Shown in pieces: positions 28,073 to 39,854 of a stretch of 64,000 bases of DNA. The translations under genes and the position numbers were made by a program. This DNA comes from Pseudomonadales bacterium. GTDB taxonomy: Bacteria; Pseudomonadota; Gammaproteobacteria; Pseudomonadales; Azotimanducaceae. Each line of letters starts with the position of its first letter. Position 1 is the first letter of the stretch. The notes beneath the pieces were generated by a model, which was given only the letters and a program-made list of their open reading frames with translations, did not search any database and was not told where the DNA came from. The stretch spans positions 1-64,000 of the forward strand of contig JAHCAL010000003.1 of NCBI GenBank assembly GCA_019634925.1, given 5' to 3'.

Positions 28073-28615
28073 ATGAGGAACGCGTTCGGCCGTGCGGCCC
28101 GAGCTGCCCGATTCGAAAATCTGTTGCGGCCGCACGTGCGTGCGCTGTACCAGGCTGCTTTCCGTTACCTCCGAGACCCGGACGATGCGGAAGACCTGGT
28201 CCAGGACGTCCTCGCCAAGCTGTATGGGCGGGTCGACGAACTCGAGCGTATCGAAGCGCTGCGCCCGTGGCTGCTGCGCGTGCTGTACCGTCAATGCATC
28301 GATACGCTGCGCAAGCGTGGCCGTGCGCCGGAGACGGTGGCTGACGAGGAGGCCATGCTCGGCACGGTGGATCCGGATGCCGATCCGGCCCGGGCCGTGG
28401 CCCGCGACCAGACCAACCGGGCGCTGGCAGCGGTCCTGGCGGCGCTGACCGAGGAACAGCGCGTGCTGCTGGATCTGCACCTCGTGCAGGGTTTTACGCT
28501 CCCGGAACTGGCCGAGGTGTTCGGCGCGCCGCTCGGTACGCTGAAGGCGCGGGTACATCGGCTGAAGGCCGAACTGCGCAAACGGCTTCTCGATGCAACC
28601 ATTGCGGCGGATTGA
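28073..28615 (+). CDS. ECF-type RNA polymerase sigma factor
   Basis: The 180-residue protein has sigma-2 (RALYQAAFRYLRDPDDAEDLVQ, about 22-43) and sigma-4 (LTEEQRVLLDLHLVQGFTLP then GTLKARVHRLKAELRKRL, about 120-170), and no sigma-1 or -3, as in ECF factors. It directs core polymerase to a small regulon. The GTG at 28061 is unlikely as start because it is part of the -10 element; ATG 28073 is chosen. The anti-sigma gene follows ten bases after the stop. The matching promoters on both sides indicate autoregulation. Confidence 0.88.
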   Translation: MRNAFGRAARAARFENLLRPHVRALYQAAFRYLRDPDDAEDLVQDVLAKLYGRVDELERIEALRPWLLRVLYRQCIDTLRKRGRAPETVADEEAMLGTVDPDADPARAVARDQTNRALAAVLAALTEEQRVLLDLHLVQGFTLPELAEVFGAPLGTLKARVHRLKAELRKRLLDATIAAD

Positions 28616-28624
28616 GCGTTATCA

Positions 28625-29287
28625 ATGGACATGAACTGCACCGATGTTCGCCAGAGGCTCGATCCTGCGCCGGCCGCGCCCCTGCTGCCGGCAACGGACG
28701 ATGCCGCCCGAAGCCACCTGCGCGCCTGCGAACTCTGCCGTCAGTGGTACGCGGAACAGCGCGTCCGAGCGGCGCTCGCGCGGGACCCGCAGGCGCTACT
28801 GGACGAGCGCCGGGTCGATGCGATCCTGAATCGGGCCGTGGCGCTGGGCGAGAGCCGGCGGCGGGCACGCTGGGCCGTCGTAGGCGCGCTCGCGGCGGGC
28901 TGTGCGGCGCTCGTGCTGGCGGCGCTCCTGCTCTTCGAGGTGGCGCGAACGGACGGGCCGGTCGATATGCCGGCGTTCAGGGTGGCGCTGGTGCCGCATG
29001 AGCTCGACTACGTGGACGTCGTCATCGACAGTCCTGGTGCGCGCCTTGGCGTGCGATTGACCGTTCAACTGGCGGATGGTCTGGAACTCGATGGCTTCGC
29101 CGGCGAGCATACCGTCAGCTGGCAGGCCGACCTGCAGGACGGGCGCAACCTGCTGCGTCTGCCGGTGCGCCTGAAGGGTGACGGCCCTGCCGAACTACGG
29201 GTAGCCATGGAAGGCGGCGCCGCGCGGCGTGCCGTGCGCGTGCTGGTCAGCGCACGGGATACCGAAGCAGCCGTGGAGCGAGGGTGA
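28625..29287 (+). CDS. zinc-finger anti-sigma factor
   Basis: The 220-residue protein has an N-terminal HxxxCxxC zinc-finger (SHLRACELCRQWY, about 30-42), typical of ZAS anti-sigma factors that hold an ECF sigma inactive. One transmembrane helix lies at about 80-103 (AVVGALAAGCAALVLAALLLF), then a periplasmic beta-rich domain of about 115 residues (FRVALVPHELDYVDVVI). It would pass envelope signals to the sigma factor encoded just upstream. The signal is not known. Confidence 0.82.
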   Translation: MDMNCTDVRQRLDPAPAAPLLPATDDAARSHLRACELCRQWYAEQRVRAALARDPQALLDERRVDAILNRAVALGESRRRARWAVVGALAAGCAALVLAALLLFEVARTDGPVDMPAFRVALVPHELDYVDVVIDSPGARLGVRLTVQLADGLELDGFAGEHTVSWQADLQDGRNLLRLPVRLKGDGPAELRVAMEGGAARRAVRVLVSARDTEAAVERG

Positions 29288-29291
29288 AAAC

Positions 29292-29792
29292 GTGATTGAC
29301 CTGCGAAGTTCGTTGCTGCTGGCGATCTGTGTCGGTGCGATGCAGATACATGGGGTATACGCGGCAAGTCCCGTGGACACCGCTCTCGATCCGACCATGA
29401 CGGTCATCGAATCCGGTGCCACGCCTGCGGACATCATCAACCTGATCGCGCTGCCGCCGCGGCCTCCACGCGACGGCGAAGCCGATGCCGGGTCGGGCTC
29501 ACGGTCCGGAAACGCCCAGTCGGGTCAGGAAACCTCGGCTGCCGCCCAGGCGCAAGGGCCCGGATTCGGTCGGCAGGTCGTGGAAGAAGCCCGTCAAGGG
29601 GGGCAGGACACGTCGGCGGATGCACGCGCCGCTGCGCAGGCGCTTGCCGAGGAGGCACGTTCGCTCGGCCGCCAGATGGCGGACGAGGCTGCGCGCAATG
29701 ATCTGGGCGAGCGGATCCGCGAGGAACGCGCGCGCGACGCGGAGCGTGGCGGGCCGCCGGATGCGGGACCGGGGGCGCGCCCGGGCTCCTGA
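29292..29792 (+). CDS. small exported Ala/Glu/Arg-rich protein
   Basis: From GTG 29292 the 166-residue protein has a signal peptide (IDLRSSLLLAICVGAMQIHGVYA, cleavage probably after AYA-type VYA near residue 24). It then has a short conserved-looking stretch (TVIESGATPADIINLIALPP) and a charged helical region rich in Ala, Glu, Gln and Arg with a Gly/Pro-rich tail. Known family: none recognised. It starts five bases after the anti-sigma stop, so it belongs to the sigma operon and acts in the periplasm or outside. Confidence 0.65.
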   Translation: MIDLRSSLLLAICVGAMQIHGVYAASPVDTALDPTMTVIESGATPADIINLIALPPRPPRDGEADAGSGSRSGNAQSGQETSAAAQAQGPGFGRQVVEEARQGGQDTSADARAAAQALAEEARSLGRQMADEAARNDLGERIREERARDAERGGPPDAGPGARPGS

Positions 29793-29914
29793 GACTGAGC
29801 TTTCCGTCTGCCGCGACTTCCGACATGTTCCGGAGGAATGCGGCTGCAATGGCCCATTCCTGCGGGGTCCGGGCTAGACTGGGCGCATGAGCCGCCCGAG
29901 TGCCCGCCGCTGAC

Positions 29915-31282
29915 ATGATCGCGCGCCACCATGATCGCCGCCGTGTGCGCGCGGTACTCGTTCTGGTCGTGCTGCTGTGTGCGGCCCGGTACGTGGCGGC
30001 GTCGGCTGCCGATCCATTCGATGCCGGACTGACCGCATTTCGGGGCAACGATCTCGAAACCGCGCTGCGTTGCTTTCAGGAGGCAGCCTCGCGCGGCGCG
30101 CCTTCACCCCAGCTGGCCTACAACCTAGGCGTGGTCCACTACCGGCTCGGCAATCTCGCCGAAGCACGAGCCGCGTTCGAACGGCTGACCGAATTGCCCG
30201 AGTGGCGCCCGCTCGCCTGGTACAACCTGGGCCTGGTGGCGGAAGCCGCTCGGGATCCGGACCTGGCCCGTCTGCACTACGAGCGGGCGCGGCAGTCCGC
30301 GCTGGATCCCCGATTGCGCGAACTGGCCGAAGACCGGCTTTCCCCAGGCGCTGCAGCGAGCGTTTCCACGGCTGCGCGCGCAACACCGCCGGCGCGCGCG
30401 CCGGCGGTGCGGCCCTGGGCCGGCTATCTCGCCACAGCCCTCGGTCACGACGACAATGTCGCATTGCAGGCGGGTGACTTCGAAACGGCCGGCAGCGGCG
30501 AGTCGGACGTGTTCGCCGATCTGTTGGCGGTGGGCCGTCGCACCATGTCCGGCTCGCCCGGAGCCGGTTGGCAGGTCGAGGTCGGCGCGTTCCATCGGCG
30601 CCATCTGGACGTCAGCGAGTTCGACTTCGGCGCCGTCAATGCGGGCATCGTGCACCAGCGGAGCGCCGGTGCCTGGCAGTTGCAGACCGGCGTGCGCGCC
30701 GAACAGCTCTGGGCCGGGCCGGACCCGTTCGCGACCCAGGTCGTCCTTCGGTTAGAGGCATCGCGTCGTATCGGTGAGCATTTGCGCCTGCGCTTCGCCC
30801 AGGGGCTGCGCAGGGTCGAAGCGGCGCGCACCTACGAATATCTTTCCGGTTGGGAGGCGCGCGGCGGGGTCGATGCGGCCTGGTCGTACGACCCGCACCT
30901 GCTGCGTGGCGGACTGCAATGGGAACTGAACGATCGCGAGGATCTCGGTGTCGACGAGGCGTTCTATTCCTACTCGCCGGTTCGCTTCGTGTTGTTCGCT
31001 GAATGGGAGACGCGGCCCGCACCGCGCTGGCGTACCCTGCTGCGTGCGGAATATCGCGACAGCCGTTACCGCGACGCCGACCGGGTGTCCGACCCGGATG
31101 GTTCGCCCCTGGTCAGAACACGCGCGGAGGACCGCGTGGATCTGCGCGCGCGGCTGAGTCGCGAGACCTCAGCGGCGACCGCGGTCTTTGCCGAGCTTCA
31201 ACATGCCGACAATGCGGGCAACCTGCCGGGTCTCGACTATCGCAGCCGGCGGTTTTTGCTCGGCATCGAGCACAGCTTCTGA
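29915..31282 (+). CDS. TPR / outer-membrane beta-barrel protein
   Basis: The 455-residue protein has a signal peptide (about 1-31), two to three TPR units (about 35-140: LAYNLGVVHYRLGNLAEARAAFE and WYNLGLVAEAARDPDLA are each one repeat, given in part) and a C-terminal region of about 290 residues with alternating amphipathic strands ending in HSF. A terminal phenylalanine is the outer-membrane barrel assembly signal. The TPR-plus-barrel arrangement recalls Slam/DUF560-type surface lipoprotein exporters, which fits the neighbouring lipoproteins; this link is inference. GTG 29900 is an alternative start. Confidence 0.7.
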   Translation: MIARHHDRRRVRAVLVLVVLLCAARYVAASAADPFDAGLTAFRGNDLETALRCFQEAASRGAPSPQLAYNLGVVHYRLGNLAEARAAFERLTELPEWRPLAWYNLGLVAEAARDPDLARLHYERARQSALDPRLRELAEDRLSPGAAASVSTAARATPPARAPAVRPWAGYLATALGHDDNVALQAGDFETAGSGESDVFADLLAVGRRTMSGSPGAGWQVEVGAFHRRHLDVSEFDFGAVNAGIVHQRSAGAWQLQTGVRAEQLWAGPDPFATQVVLRLEASRRIGEHLRLRFAQGLRRVEAARTYEYLSGWEARGGVDAAWSYDPHLLRGGLQWELNDREDLGVDEAFYSYSPVRFVLFAEWETRPAPRWRTLLRAEYRDSRYRDADRVSDPDGSPLVRTRAEDRVDLRARLSRETSAATAVFAELQHADNAGNLPGLDYRSRRFLLGIEHSF

Positions 31283-31307
31283 AGCAGTACGCTCGGACGC
31301 CGCAGGA

Positions 31308-32741
31308 TCAGGGCGTTCTGGTCAGGGGCGTTGCGACGAGCTCGACGCCGAACGGCGTGCCGCCACCGGCGGTATCCGCGATGGCCAGCAGGTACAGGTT
31401 GTCGGGCACGAGCTCGATCCGCTCCGGTCCGAACACCACGGCGGCAGGGGAGCCGCTCGTGATGACGAGGTCGCGCTCGCCCGGCGGGAACACCCGCACG
31501 CTGGTGGAACCCAGTTGCAGCCCGGGGAACTGCGCGGTCGTGTCCGAGAACGTCTGGCCGGGTTCGAGCAGATGTACGTTGAGTGCGCCCGTGGTCCCGC
31601 TGCCGTGGTAGGCGCGCACCGGGATCAGGCCGTCGAGTGGGCGGATGTCCTCGCTCACGAGGCCGGCGGAGACGCGGCTGCGGGTGGCGTCGCTCGGATC
31701 GGTGCGCAGGCCGCCGAGCAGGAGCGTGTGGCTGGTGCCGCTCGCCAGGGCGATCTGGCCCTGGAACAGGACCGGCGTGGTCACTCCGGCCGGCGTCACG
31801 ATGACGTTGCCGGAAAATGGCGCGGCTTCCGCAAACGGGCTGATGGTGTTCACGCCGAGGCCCGCCCGGATCGGCGGGTCGTCGGTGTCGACCAGGTAGA
31901 CGTCGACCGCCGGGACGTCCGCGATGAGCTGCGCGACGCGCAGTTCCGACGGACGTGTGTCGGCCGGGTAGTTGGCCATCTGCGAAGCGAGGAAACGTGC
32001 GCGCACGCGATCGCCGCCCGGACCGAAATCCTCGAACGCGACGTGCAGGCGTCGCGTCGCGGCAGGAATCGGGAAAGTCCCGGAATCGTGCAGCACCGTG
32101 GTTCGATCACCCTGCGGCGTGATCCGCAGCCGGAAGTCGGTTCCGGCGGTCACCGCCTGGACGGCGGTCGACTGCCCGAACGCGAGCGAAGCCACCGGCG
32201 TCGCGTCGGCGAGCGCGGTGCCGCTGGCAGTCAGGAAAAAGTCGAGCGGCGCTTCGCCGGACGCGAAATGCGCGAAGTGGACCTCGGGGTCACCGGTGAC
32301 GTCCGCCGGGTTCTGGAAGACGACCCCGTACAGGTATTCGCGATTGTCGATACGGACGATCTCCGGGTCCGCGAGGCTGCCGGTCAGGACCAGGATGAAG
32401 TGGTCGTCCTCACGCAGTTCGATGCTGTCGGCACCCTGCAGGCTCAACACGGTCTGGGGCTGTCCGGCCGCATCGAAGTAGCCGATCTCCATCGTGTAGG
32501 TACTGATGATCGTCGCGACCGCGAAGCCTTCGCCGTAGGCGAGCGCACGGGACTGGCGGGTGCCGCGCGACCCGGCGTAGTTGACGATGAGGTTCGGTGC
32601 GTCGGGGATGGCGTTCACGACGGCCAGGATGCCCTGGTCGGGCGTCCGGTCGAACGTGGACTTGCTCGGTGGCACGTTCTTGTCGCCGTCACAGGCGGCA
32701 AGTCCGCCCAGCATCAGCAGTACAGCCAGGAAACGCAGCAT
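31308..32741 (-). CDS. DUF4397 lipoprotein
   Basis: The 477-residue protein has a lipoprotein signal (MLRFLAVLLMLGGLAAC) and two or more repeats of a beta-sandwich domain resembling DUF4397, with the block LAVVNAIPDAPNLIVNYAG near 39-57 and RVAQLIADVPAVDVYLVDT near 265-285. Such proteins are surface or periplasmic and of unknown function. It converges on the TPR/barrel gene with 25 bases between stops. No copy of the ECF promoter lies before it. Confidence 0.78.
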   Translation of the reverse strand: MLRFLAVLLMLGGLAACDGDKNVPPSKSTFDRTPDQGILAVVNAIPDAPNLIVNYAGSRGTRQSRALAYGEGFAVATIISTYTMEIGYFDAAGQPQTVLSLQGADSIELREDDHFILVLTGSLADPEIVRIDNREYLYGVVFQNPADVTGDPEVHFAHFASGEAPLDFFLTASGTALADATPVASLAFGQSTAVQAVTAGTDFRLRITPQGDRTTVLHDSGTFPIPAATRRLHVAFEDFGPGGDRVRARFLASQMANYPADTRPSELRVAQLIADVPAVDVYLVDTDDPPIRAGLGVNTISPFAEAAPFSGNVIVTPAGVTTPVLFQGQIALASGTSHTLLLGGLRTDPSDATRSRVSAGLVSEDIRPLDGLIPVRAYHGSGTTGALNVHLLEPGQTFSDTTAQFPGLQLGSTSVRVFPPGERDLVITSGSPAAVVFGPERIELVPDNLYLLAIADTAGGGTPFGVELVATPLTRTP

Positions 32742-32869
32742 TCTTCGCCCTTACCGGAACCGGGCCGCAAGGATACCGTCCGTACCGGGCCACGGCCAGC
32801 GCGATGGCCGCGTGAGTGGACCCGGGCGCTGGCGTATGCTGGCGACCGAAACTGCCGCCGGAGCGTCTC

Positions 32870-33439
32870 GTGAATCGATTGACCCCCCTCGATCCCGCCG
32901 CACTCGATGCCGCCCAGCAGGCGCTGCTCGCCGCGGTGGAAAGCGGGCCGCGTGCGGCCCGGCACGGACGCATCGGCCTGCAGGGTCCGTTCGGCGTATG
33001 GCTGCGCGCGCCGACTGTCGGACACGCGGCCCAGGCGTTCGGCGCAGTCCTCAGATTCGAGACCCGCTTGCCGGAGTCGGTGAAGGAGGTCGCGATCTGC
33101 ACGGTGGGCGCGTACTACCAGGCGAAATTCGAGTTCGCCGCGCATGCGCGGCTCGCGCTCGCGGCCGGCGTCGATCCGGCAGTCGTCGAGGCGCTGCGCA
33201 CGCGGGCTACGCCGCCATTCGACGCGGCCGATCAGCGTCTTGCCTGGGAGGTCGCGTCCGCGCTGCTCGCGCGCCACCGGCTCGACGACGCACTGTACAG
33301 GCGTGCGCAGGGCGCGTTCGGCGAAAGCCTGCTCGTCGAACTGGTGACGCTGATCGGCTACTACTGCCTGATCTCGCTCACGCTCAATGCGTTCGAGGTG
33401 CCGCTGCCGGATTCGATGGTGGACCCGTTTCCCGACTGA
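32870..33439 (+). CDS. carboxymuconolactone decarboxylase / AhpD-fold protein
   Basis: The 189-residue helical protein has the CMD core ESVKEVAICTVGAYYQAKFE followed by AAHARLALAAGVDPAVVEAL. The AhpD redox pair CxxC is absent, so a thiol-peroxidase reductase role is unlikely. GTG 32870 has GGAG six bases upstream. The 3' end overlaps the convergent P1 peptidase gene by 79 bases. The substrate is unknown. Confidence 0.8.
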   Translation: MNRLTPLDPAALDAAQQALLAAVESGPRAARHGRIGLQGPFGVWLRAPTVGHAAQAFGAVLRFETRLPESVKEVAICTVGAYYQAKFEFAAHARLALAAGVDPAVVEALRTRATPPFDAADQRLAWEVASALLARHRLDDALYRRAQGAFGESLLVELVTLIGYYCLISLTLNAFEVPLPDSMVDPFPD

Positions 33440-34601
33440 ATGCGCCCGGACTGTCGCAACAGTTCGAGCACGCGGTCGCGCGGGATCGCCTCGAGCGTGC
33501 CGCGGCGCCCGCTCACGGTCGTGGCCATGAACAGCGCGTTGTAGATGGCCTCCTCGGTCGCTTCGACGGTCGCGGCGAACAGCGGTGACATCGACTCGTT
33601 GACCAGCTCCGGCGTCACCACCGCTGCCGGCGCCGTGCGTGGCCTGCGCAGCTCCGGATGCGTCGAGAACGCGATCACGTAGTCGCCCGAGCCGTTGTGG
33701 ATGAACGAACCGGTGCGGGCCAGGCCGAGGATCGCCCGCTGTGCGAGGCGGTCGAGATTGCGCGCGGAGAGCGGCGCGTCGGTGGCGACGACGAACATGA
33801 TCGAGCCGTCCTCGCGGTCGGCATCGGCTGGCTCCGCCTCGAGCGCTTCGCGAAACGTGTACTGCCCGAGCGCACGACCCACCGGTACGCCGTCGATGGT
33901 GAGCATGCCGCCGAAATTGGTCTGCACCAGGACGCCGACCGTGAATCCGCCGAGGCTCGCGGGCAGCCGCCGGGAACTCGTGCCGATGCCGCCTTTCCAG
34001 CCGAACGCCTGGGTGCCGTGCCCGGCGCCGACGCTCCCTTCGGCCACCGGCCCCGCGCTCGCCGCGTCGAGCGCGGCACTCACGTGCTCCGGCCCGATCG
34101 GATAGCGCCACATGTCGTTGACCCGCCCGTCATTGGTCTCGCCGACCACCGGGTTGATGGTGTGTTCGCCCATTCCAGGCTGCCGGTAGCTCCATTCGAC
34201 GAGGCCCTGCGCGGCGCGCCACACACACAGGGTGCAGGTGAGCAGGATGGGTGTCTCGAGCTCGCCGAATTCGCGCACCTGGGTTTCACCGATCAGCTTG
34301 CCGTAGCCGTTCGCGGTGTGGATCCAGGCCGGCACGGGGTGGGTGTAGAGGTTGCCGGGCGCGGGAACGATCGCCGTCACGCCGGTCCGGATCGAGTCAC
34401 CTTCCGACACGGTCGTGTGGCCGACCAGGACACCCGCGACATCGGTGATCGCGTTCAGCGGGCCGGTGGGGAAGACGCCCACCGTCAGGCCGAAATCGCG
34501 CGCCCTTGCGGGTTCGACCGCGGCCGCCGGCAGTGCGTTGATCAGAACTGCCAGCAGCGAAAACAGGCCGAGCCACGTGCTCGGAAGTGGGACACGGTTG
34601 G

Positions 34602-34605
<4 letters not shown>
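33361..34605 (-). CDS. P1-family (DmpA-type) aminopeptidase, exported
   Basis: This 414-residue Ntn-hydrolase-like peptidase has a signal peptide (about 1-28, ending LPAAA) and the P1 blocks DFGLTVGVFPTGPLNAITDV, VGHTTVSEGDSIRTGVTAI and FGWKGGIGTSSRRLP. The family self-cleaves before a Ser/Thr nucleophile and removes N-terminal D- or beta-amino acids; the exact nucleophile cannot be fixed by eye, the TSS stretch near 209-211 being one candidate. The ATG at 34605 overlaps the stop of the upstream hydrolase (ATGA), so the two form an operon. Confidence 0.87.
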
Positions 34606-35468
<863 letters not shown>

Positions 35469-35621
35469 GTGGCCCCCCGCCTGCGCGCCCGCCGTGGGTC
35501 CGGACCGCGGCGGGTCGGTCGAGCTTACTACACACCGCCTTCTGCACACTGCCATCTACACACAGCGCTGGCGCCGCCCCATACTGCGTGCCACCGTGGT
35601 GCCTGCAGTGAGGGACGTTCC

Positions 35622-36677
35622 ATGGATCTGCTGTTCCTGGTCGCCGGACTGGTCCTGATGGTGGCGGGCGCCGAAGCGCTGGTGCGCGGCGCGGCGCGGG
35701 TCGCCGGAGCCCTCGGCATCCGGGCGCTGGTGATCGGGCTCACCGTGGTGGCGTTCGGTACCAGCGCGCCCGAACTCGCGGTCAGCGTCAAGGCGACCCT
35801 GGCCGGTCAGCCCGACATCGCGGTCGGCAACGTGGTCGGCAGCAACATCTTCAACGTCCTGTTCATCCTCGGCCTGTCCGCCCTGATCGTGCCCCTCGTC
35901 GTCTCGGCGCAACTCATCCGGCTCGACGTCCCGCTCATGATCGGCCTATCGGTGTTGCTGTATCTCATGTGCCGTGACGGCAGTGTCGGCCGCGTGGACG
36001 GCGCGCTGCTGGTGACCGGACTGGTGGCCTATGTCGTCTTCCTGATCCGGCTCGCGCGGCGCGAACCGGATCCGGACGCGGCGGCGGAGCTGCCGCCGCC
36101 GGGTGGCAGTATGCTGCGCAACGTCCTGCTGATTCCGGGCGGTCTGGTGCTGCTCGTGCTCGGGTCGCGCTGGTTCGTCGACGGTGCCGTCGGCATCGCG
36201 CTGTGGATGGGCGTCAGCGAAGTTGTGGTCGGCCTCACCATCGTCGCTGCCGGCACCTCGATGCCGGAGGTGGTCACTTCGATCATCGCGGCACTGCGTG
36301 GCGAACGGGACATCGCCGTCGGCAATGTCGTCGGCAGCAACATCTTCAACATCATGGGCGTGCTGGGGATCGCGGCGCTGGTCGCGCCGGACGGGGTCGG
36401 CGTGGCGCGCTCGATCATCGCCTTCGACCTGCCTGTGATGATCGCGGTCGCAGTGGCCTGTCTGCCGATTTTTTTCACCGGCGGGATGATCGGGCGCTGG
36501 AAAGGGGCGATGCTGTTCGGCTATTACTGCGCCTATGCGGGGTACCTGGTGCTCGCCGCGAGCGATCACGATGCGCAGGACGAGTTCAGCGCGGTCATGC
36601 TCTATTTCGTGATCCCGCTCACCGTGGTGACGCTCGTTGCGGTGTCGGTGCGTGAGTTCAGGTCCCGCATGGCCTGA
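35622..36677 (+). CDS. calcium/sodium antiporter (YrbG family)
   Basis: The 351-residue inner-membrane protein has about ten helices in two homologous halves. The alpha-1 repeat contains VVAFGTSAPELAVSVKATLA with VGNVVGSNIFNVLFILGLSA; the alpha-2 repeat has VAAGTSMPEVVTSIIAALRG with VGNVVGSNIFNIMGVLGIAA. The two ion-binding glutamates (PEL, PEV) are present, so it is a Na+/Ca2+ exchanger type. It is divergent from the hydrolase-peptidase pair and about 100 bases before the ABC gene set. Confidence 0.92.
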   Translation: MDLLFLVAGLVLMVAGAEALVRGAARVAGALGIRALVIGLTVVAFGTSAPELAVSVKATLAGQPDIAVGNVVGSNIFNVLFILGLSALIVPLVVSAQLIRLDVPLMIGLSVLLYLMCRDGSVGRVDGALLVTGLVAYVVFLIRLARREPDPDAAAELPPPGGSMLRNVLLIPGGLVLLVLGSRWFVDGAVGIALWMGVSEVVVGLTIVAAGTSMPEVVTSIIAALRGERDIAVGNVVGSNIFNIMGVLGIAALVAPDGVGVARSIIAFDLPVMIAVAVACLPIFFTGGMIGRWKGAMLFGYYCAYAGYLVLAASDHDAQDEFSAVMLYFVIPLTVVTLVAVSVREFRSRMA

Positions 36678-36775
36678 CGGCGCCTGGCGCCATTCGGTGA
36701 TTACCCGTATTTGCCTCGCGGGTGGGCGCGTGGTTCCATCCCCGTCTCCACCGCATCGATCGAGGCAGGGCCCCG

Positions 36776-37476
<701 letters not shown>

Positions 37477-37483
<7 letters not shown>

Positions 37484-39846
37484 TCGCGCCGCTGGATCGC
37501 AAACTCCTGCGCGACCTCTGGCGGCTGCGCGGACAGGCGCTGGCCATCGCGCTCATCGTGGCATCCGGCGTGAGCGTGCTCGTCATGAGCCTCTCGGCCA
37601 TGCAGGCGCTTTCCGATTCCAGCGCGGCCTACTACGAGCGCTATCGCTTCGGCGACGTGTTCGCGAGCCTGAAGCGCGCGCCATTGCGGCTGCGCGAGGA
37701 GCTCGAGGCACTGGACGGCGTGCAGTTCGCGGATCTGCGCGTGGTGCAGTACGCGATCCTCGACATGGAGACAGTACGTGCGCCGGTGATGGGCCGGCTG
37801 GTCTCGCTGCCGCGCAGCGGCGACCCGGTGCTGAACGGTGTGGTGCTGCGGAGCGGTCGCCTGCCCGATCCGCTGCGGCCGTTCGAGGTGGTGGTGGGTG
37901 AACCGTTCGCAGAGGCGCACGGGCTCGGTCCCGGCGACCGGTTCGCGGCGCTCCTGAACGGGCGCCGCCAGATGCTCGAGGTCGCCGGTGTCGGACTCTC
38001 GCCGGAGTTCGTCTATGCGATCGGGCCGGGCGCGCTGATGCCGGACGCCACGCACTACGGCATCATCTGGATCGGCCGCGATGCCCTCGCCGCGGCCTAT
38101 GGACTCGAAGGCGCATTCAACGACGTGAGCCTCGCATTGCGGCCGGGCCATCCGGCCTCGGCTGTCCTGCCCGCGCTCGATGAATTGCTCGCGAGCTATG
38201 GAGGGATCGGTGCCTATGGACGCGAGGACCAGCCGTCGCACTGGTTCCTCTCCAACGAGATCGAGCAACTGCGGACGCTCGCGACCATTCTCCCGGCGAT
38301 CTTCCTCGGCGTCGCGGCGTTCCTGACCAACATGGTGCTCGCGCGTCTCGTATTCATCGAGCGCAGCGAGATCGGCCTGCTGAAGGCGTTCGGCTATTCG
38401 CGCGGGAGCGTGATCCGCCATTACGCCAAGCTGGTCCTGGTGCTCTCATGCATCGGCCTCCTGATCGGCTGGGCGACCGGATTCTGGCTCGGGCACTGGA
38501 TGACGGGCGTCTACGGTCAGCTGTTCCGGTTCCCCGAGCTGATCTTCGCACCACATCCCAACGTATACCTGCTGTCCGCGCTGGTGAGTGTCGGCACGTC
38601 GCTGATCGGCGTGCTCGGCGCGGCCCGGTATGCCGGCGGACTCCCGCCCGCGGAAGCCATGCGACCGCCGGCCCCGCCGGTGTTCCGGCACAGTCGCTGG
38701 ACGCCGGCCAGGCTCGTGGCCTGGCTCGACCAGCCGACCCGCATCATCTTTCGGCAGGTGTTGCGCAAACCCATGCGCTCGCTGTTCACGAGCCTGGGTC
38801 TCGCGGCGAGCGTGGCGCTGCTGGTCATCTCCCTGCAGTGGATGGATGCGCTCGACTACATGCTGGAGCAGTTTTTCGTCGATCAGCAGCGCCAGGATGC
38901 CACCATCGGGTTCGTGGAAGCCAAGCCGCTGCGGGTGGTCCAGGAAGCAGGGCGGCTGCCCGGCGTGCTCGCGGTGGAACCGGTGCGGGTGGTTGCCGCG
39001 CGCTTCGAAGCCGGCCACCGGTCGCGGCGCGAGGCGCTCATCGGCATGCCTGCCGATGCCGGGCTCACCGTCCTGCGGGATCGCGATGATCGACGCGTGC
39101 GTGTCCCTGAGGCCGGTATCCTGATGTCAGACATGCTGGCCGACGTGCTCGGTGTCGGCGTCGGCGACCAGGTTCGGATCCAGGTTCTCGAAGGCCGGCG
39201 CCGGGTGCTCGAACTGCCGGTCGCTGCCGTATTCCGTACGTCGATCGGCATGTCCGCGTACATGAACCTCGACGAGCTCAACCGGGTGCTGGGCGAGGCG
39301 CATACGACGAGCATGCTGCAGCTCGCAGTCGACCCGGATCACATAGAATCCCTGCTCGCGCGGCTGAAGCAGCTCGGCGCGATCGGTTCGGTCACGCTGA
39401 AAAGCGCGGCGACCGACATGTTCGACCAGACCATCGGCGAGACCATGCTGGTCATGGTGTTCTTCTACCTGGCGTTTGCCTGCACCATGGCGTTCGGCAT
39501 GGTCTACAACAACATGCGCATCGCGCTTTCCGAACGGGGCCGTGAACTCGCGACGCTGCGCGTGCTGGGATTCACCCCGGCGGAGGTGTCCTACATGCTG
39601 TTCGGCGAAGCCGCACTGCTGATCCTGATCGCGCTGCCGCTCGGCTGCCTCGGCGGACTGGGGCTCGCGCTGCTGATGGCGGCGAGCTTCGAGACCGAGT
39701 TGTTCCGGGTGCCGGTGGCGATCAGCGCAGCCACCTATGGATGGGCGGTGCTCATCGCGCTCGGCGCGGCCGTCCCTTCGATCCTGCTGGTACAGAGGCG
39801 CCTCTCGCGGCTCGACATGATCGGCGTACTGAAGACCAGGGAGTGA
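37477..39846 (+). CDS. FtsX-like ABC transporter permease
   Basis: The 789-residue inner-membrane protein has an N-terminal helix, a periplasmic domain, three helices near 265-385, another helix near 445 and a second periplasmic domain, then three C-terminal FtsX helices near 650-780. [19 protein letters not shown] and [19 protein letters not shown] are the coupling loops of the two FtsX halves. The large two-half architecture resembles the permeases of the YbjZ/DevC group. The start is one of two consecutive GTG codons (37477, 37480) that overlap the ATPase gene. Confidence 0.9.
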
Positions 39847-39854
39847 ATTCCGCG

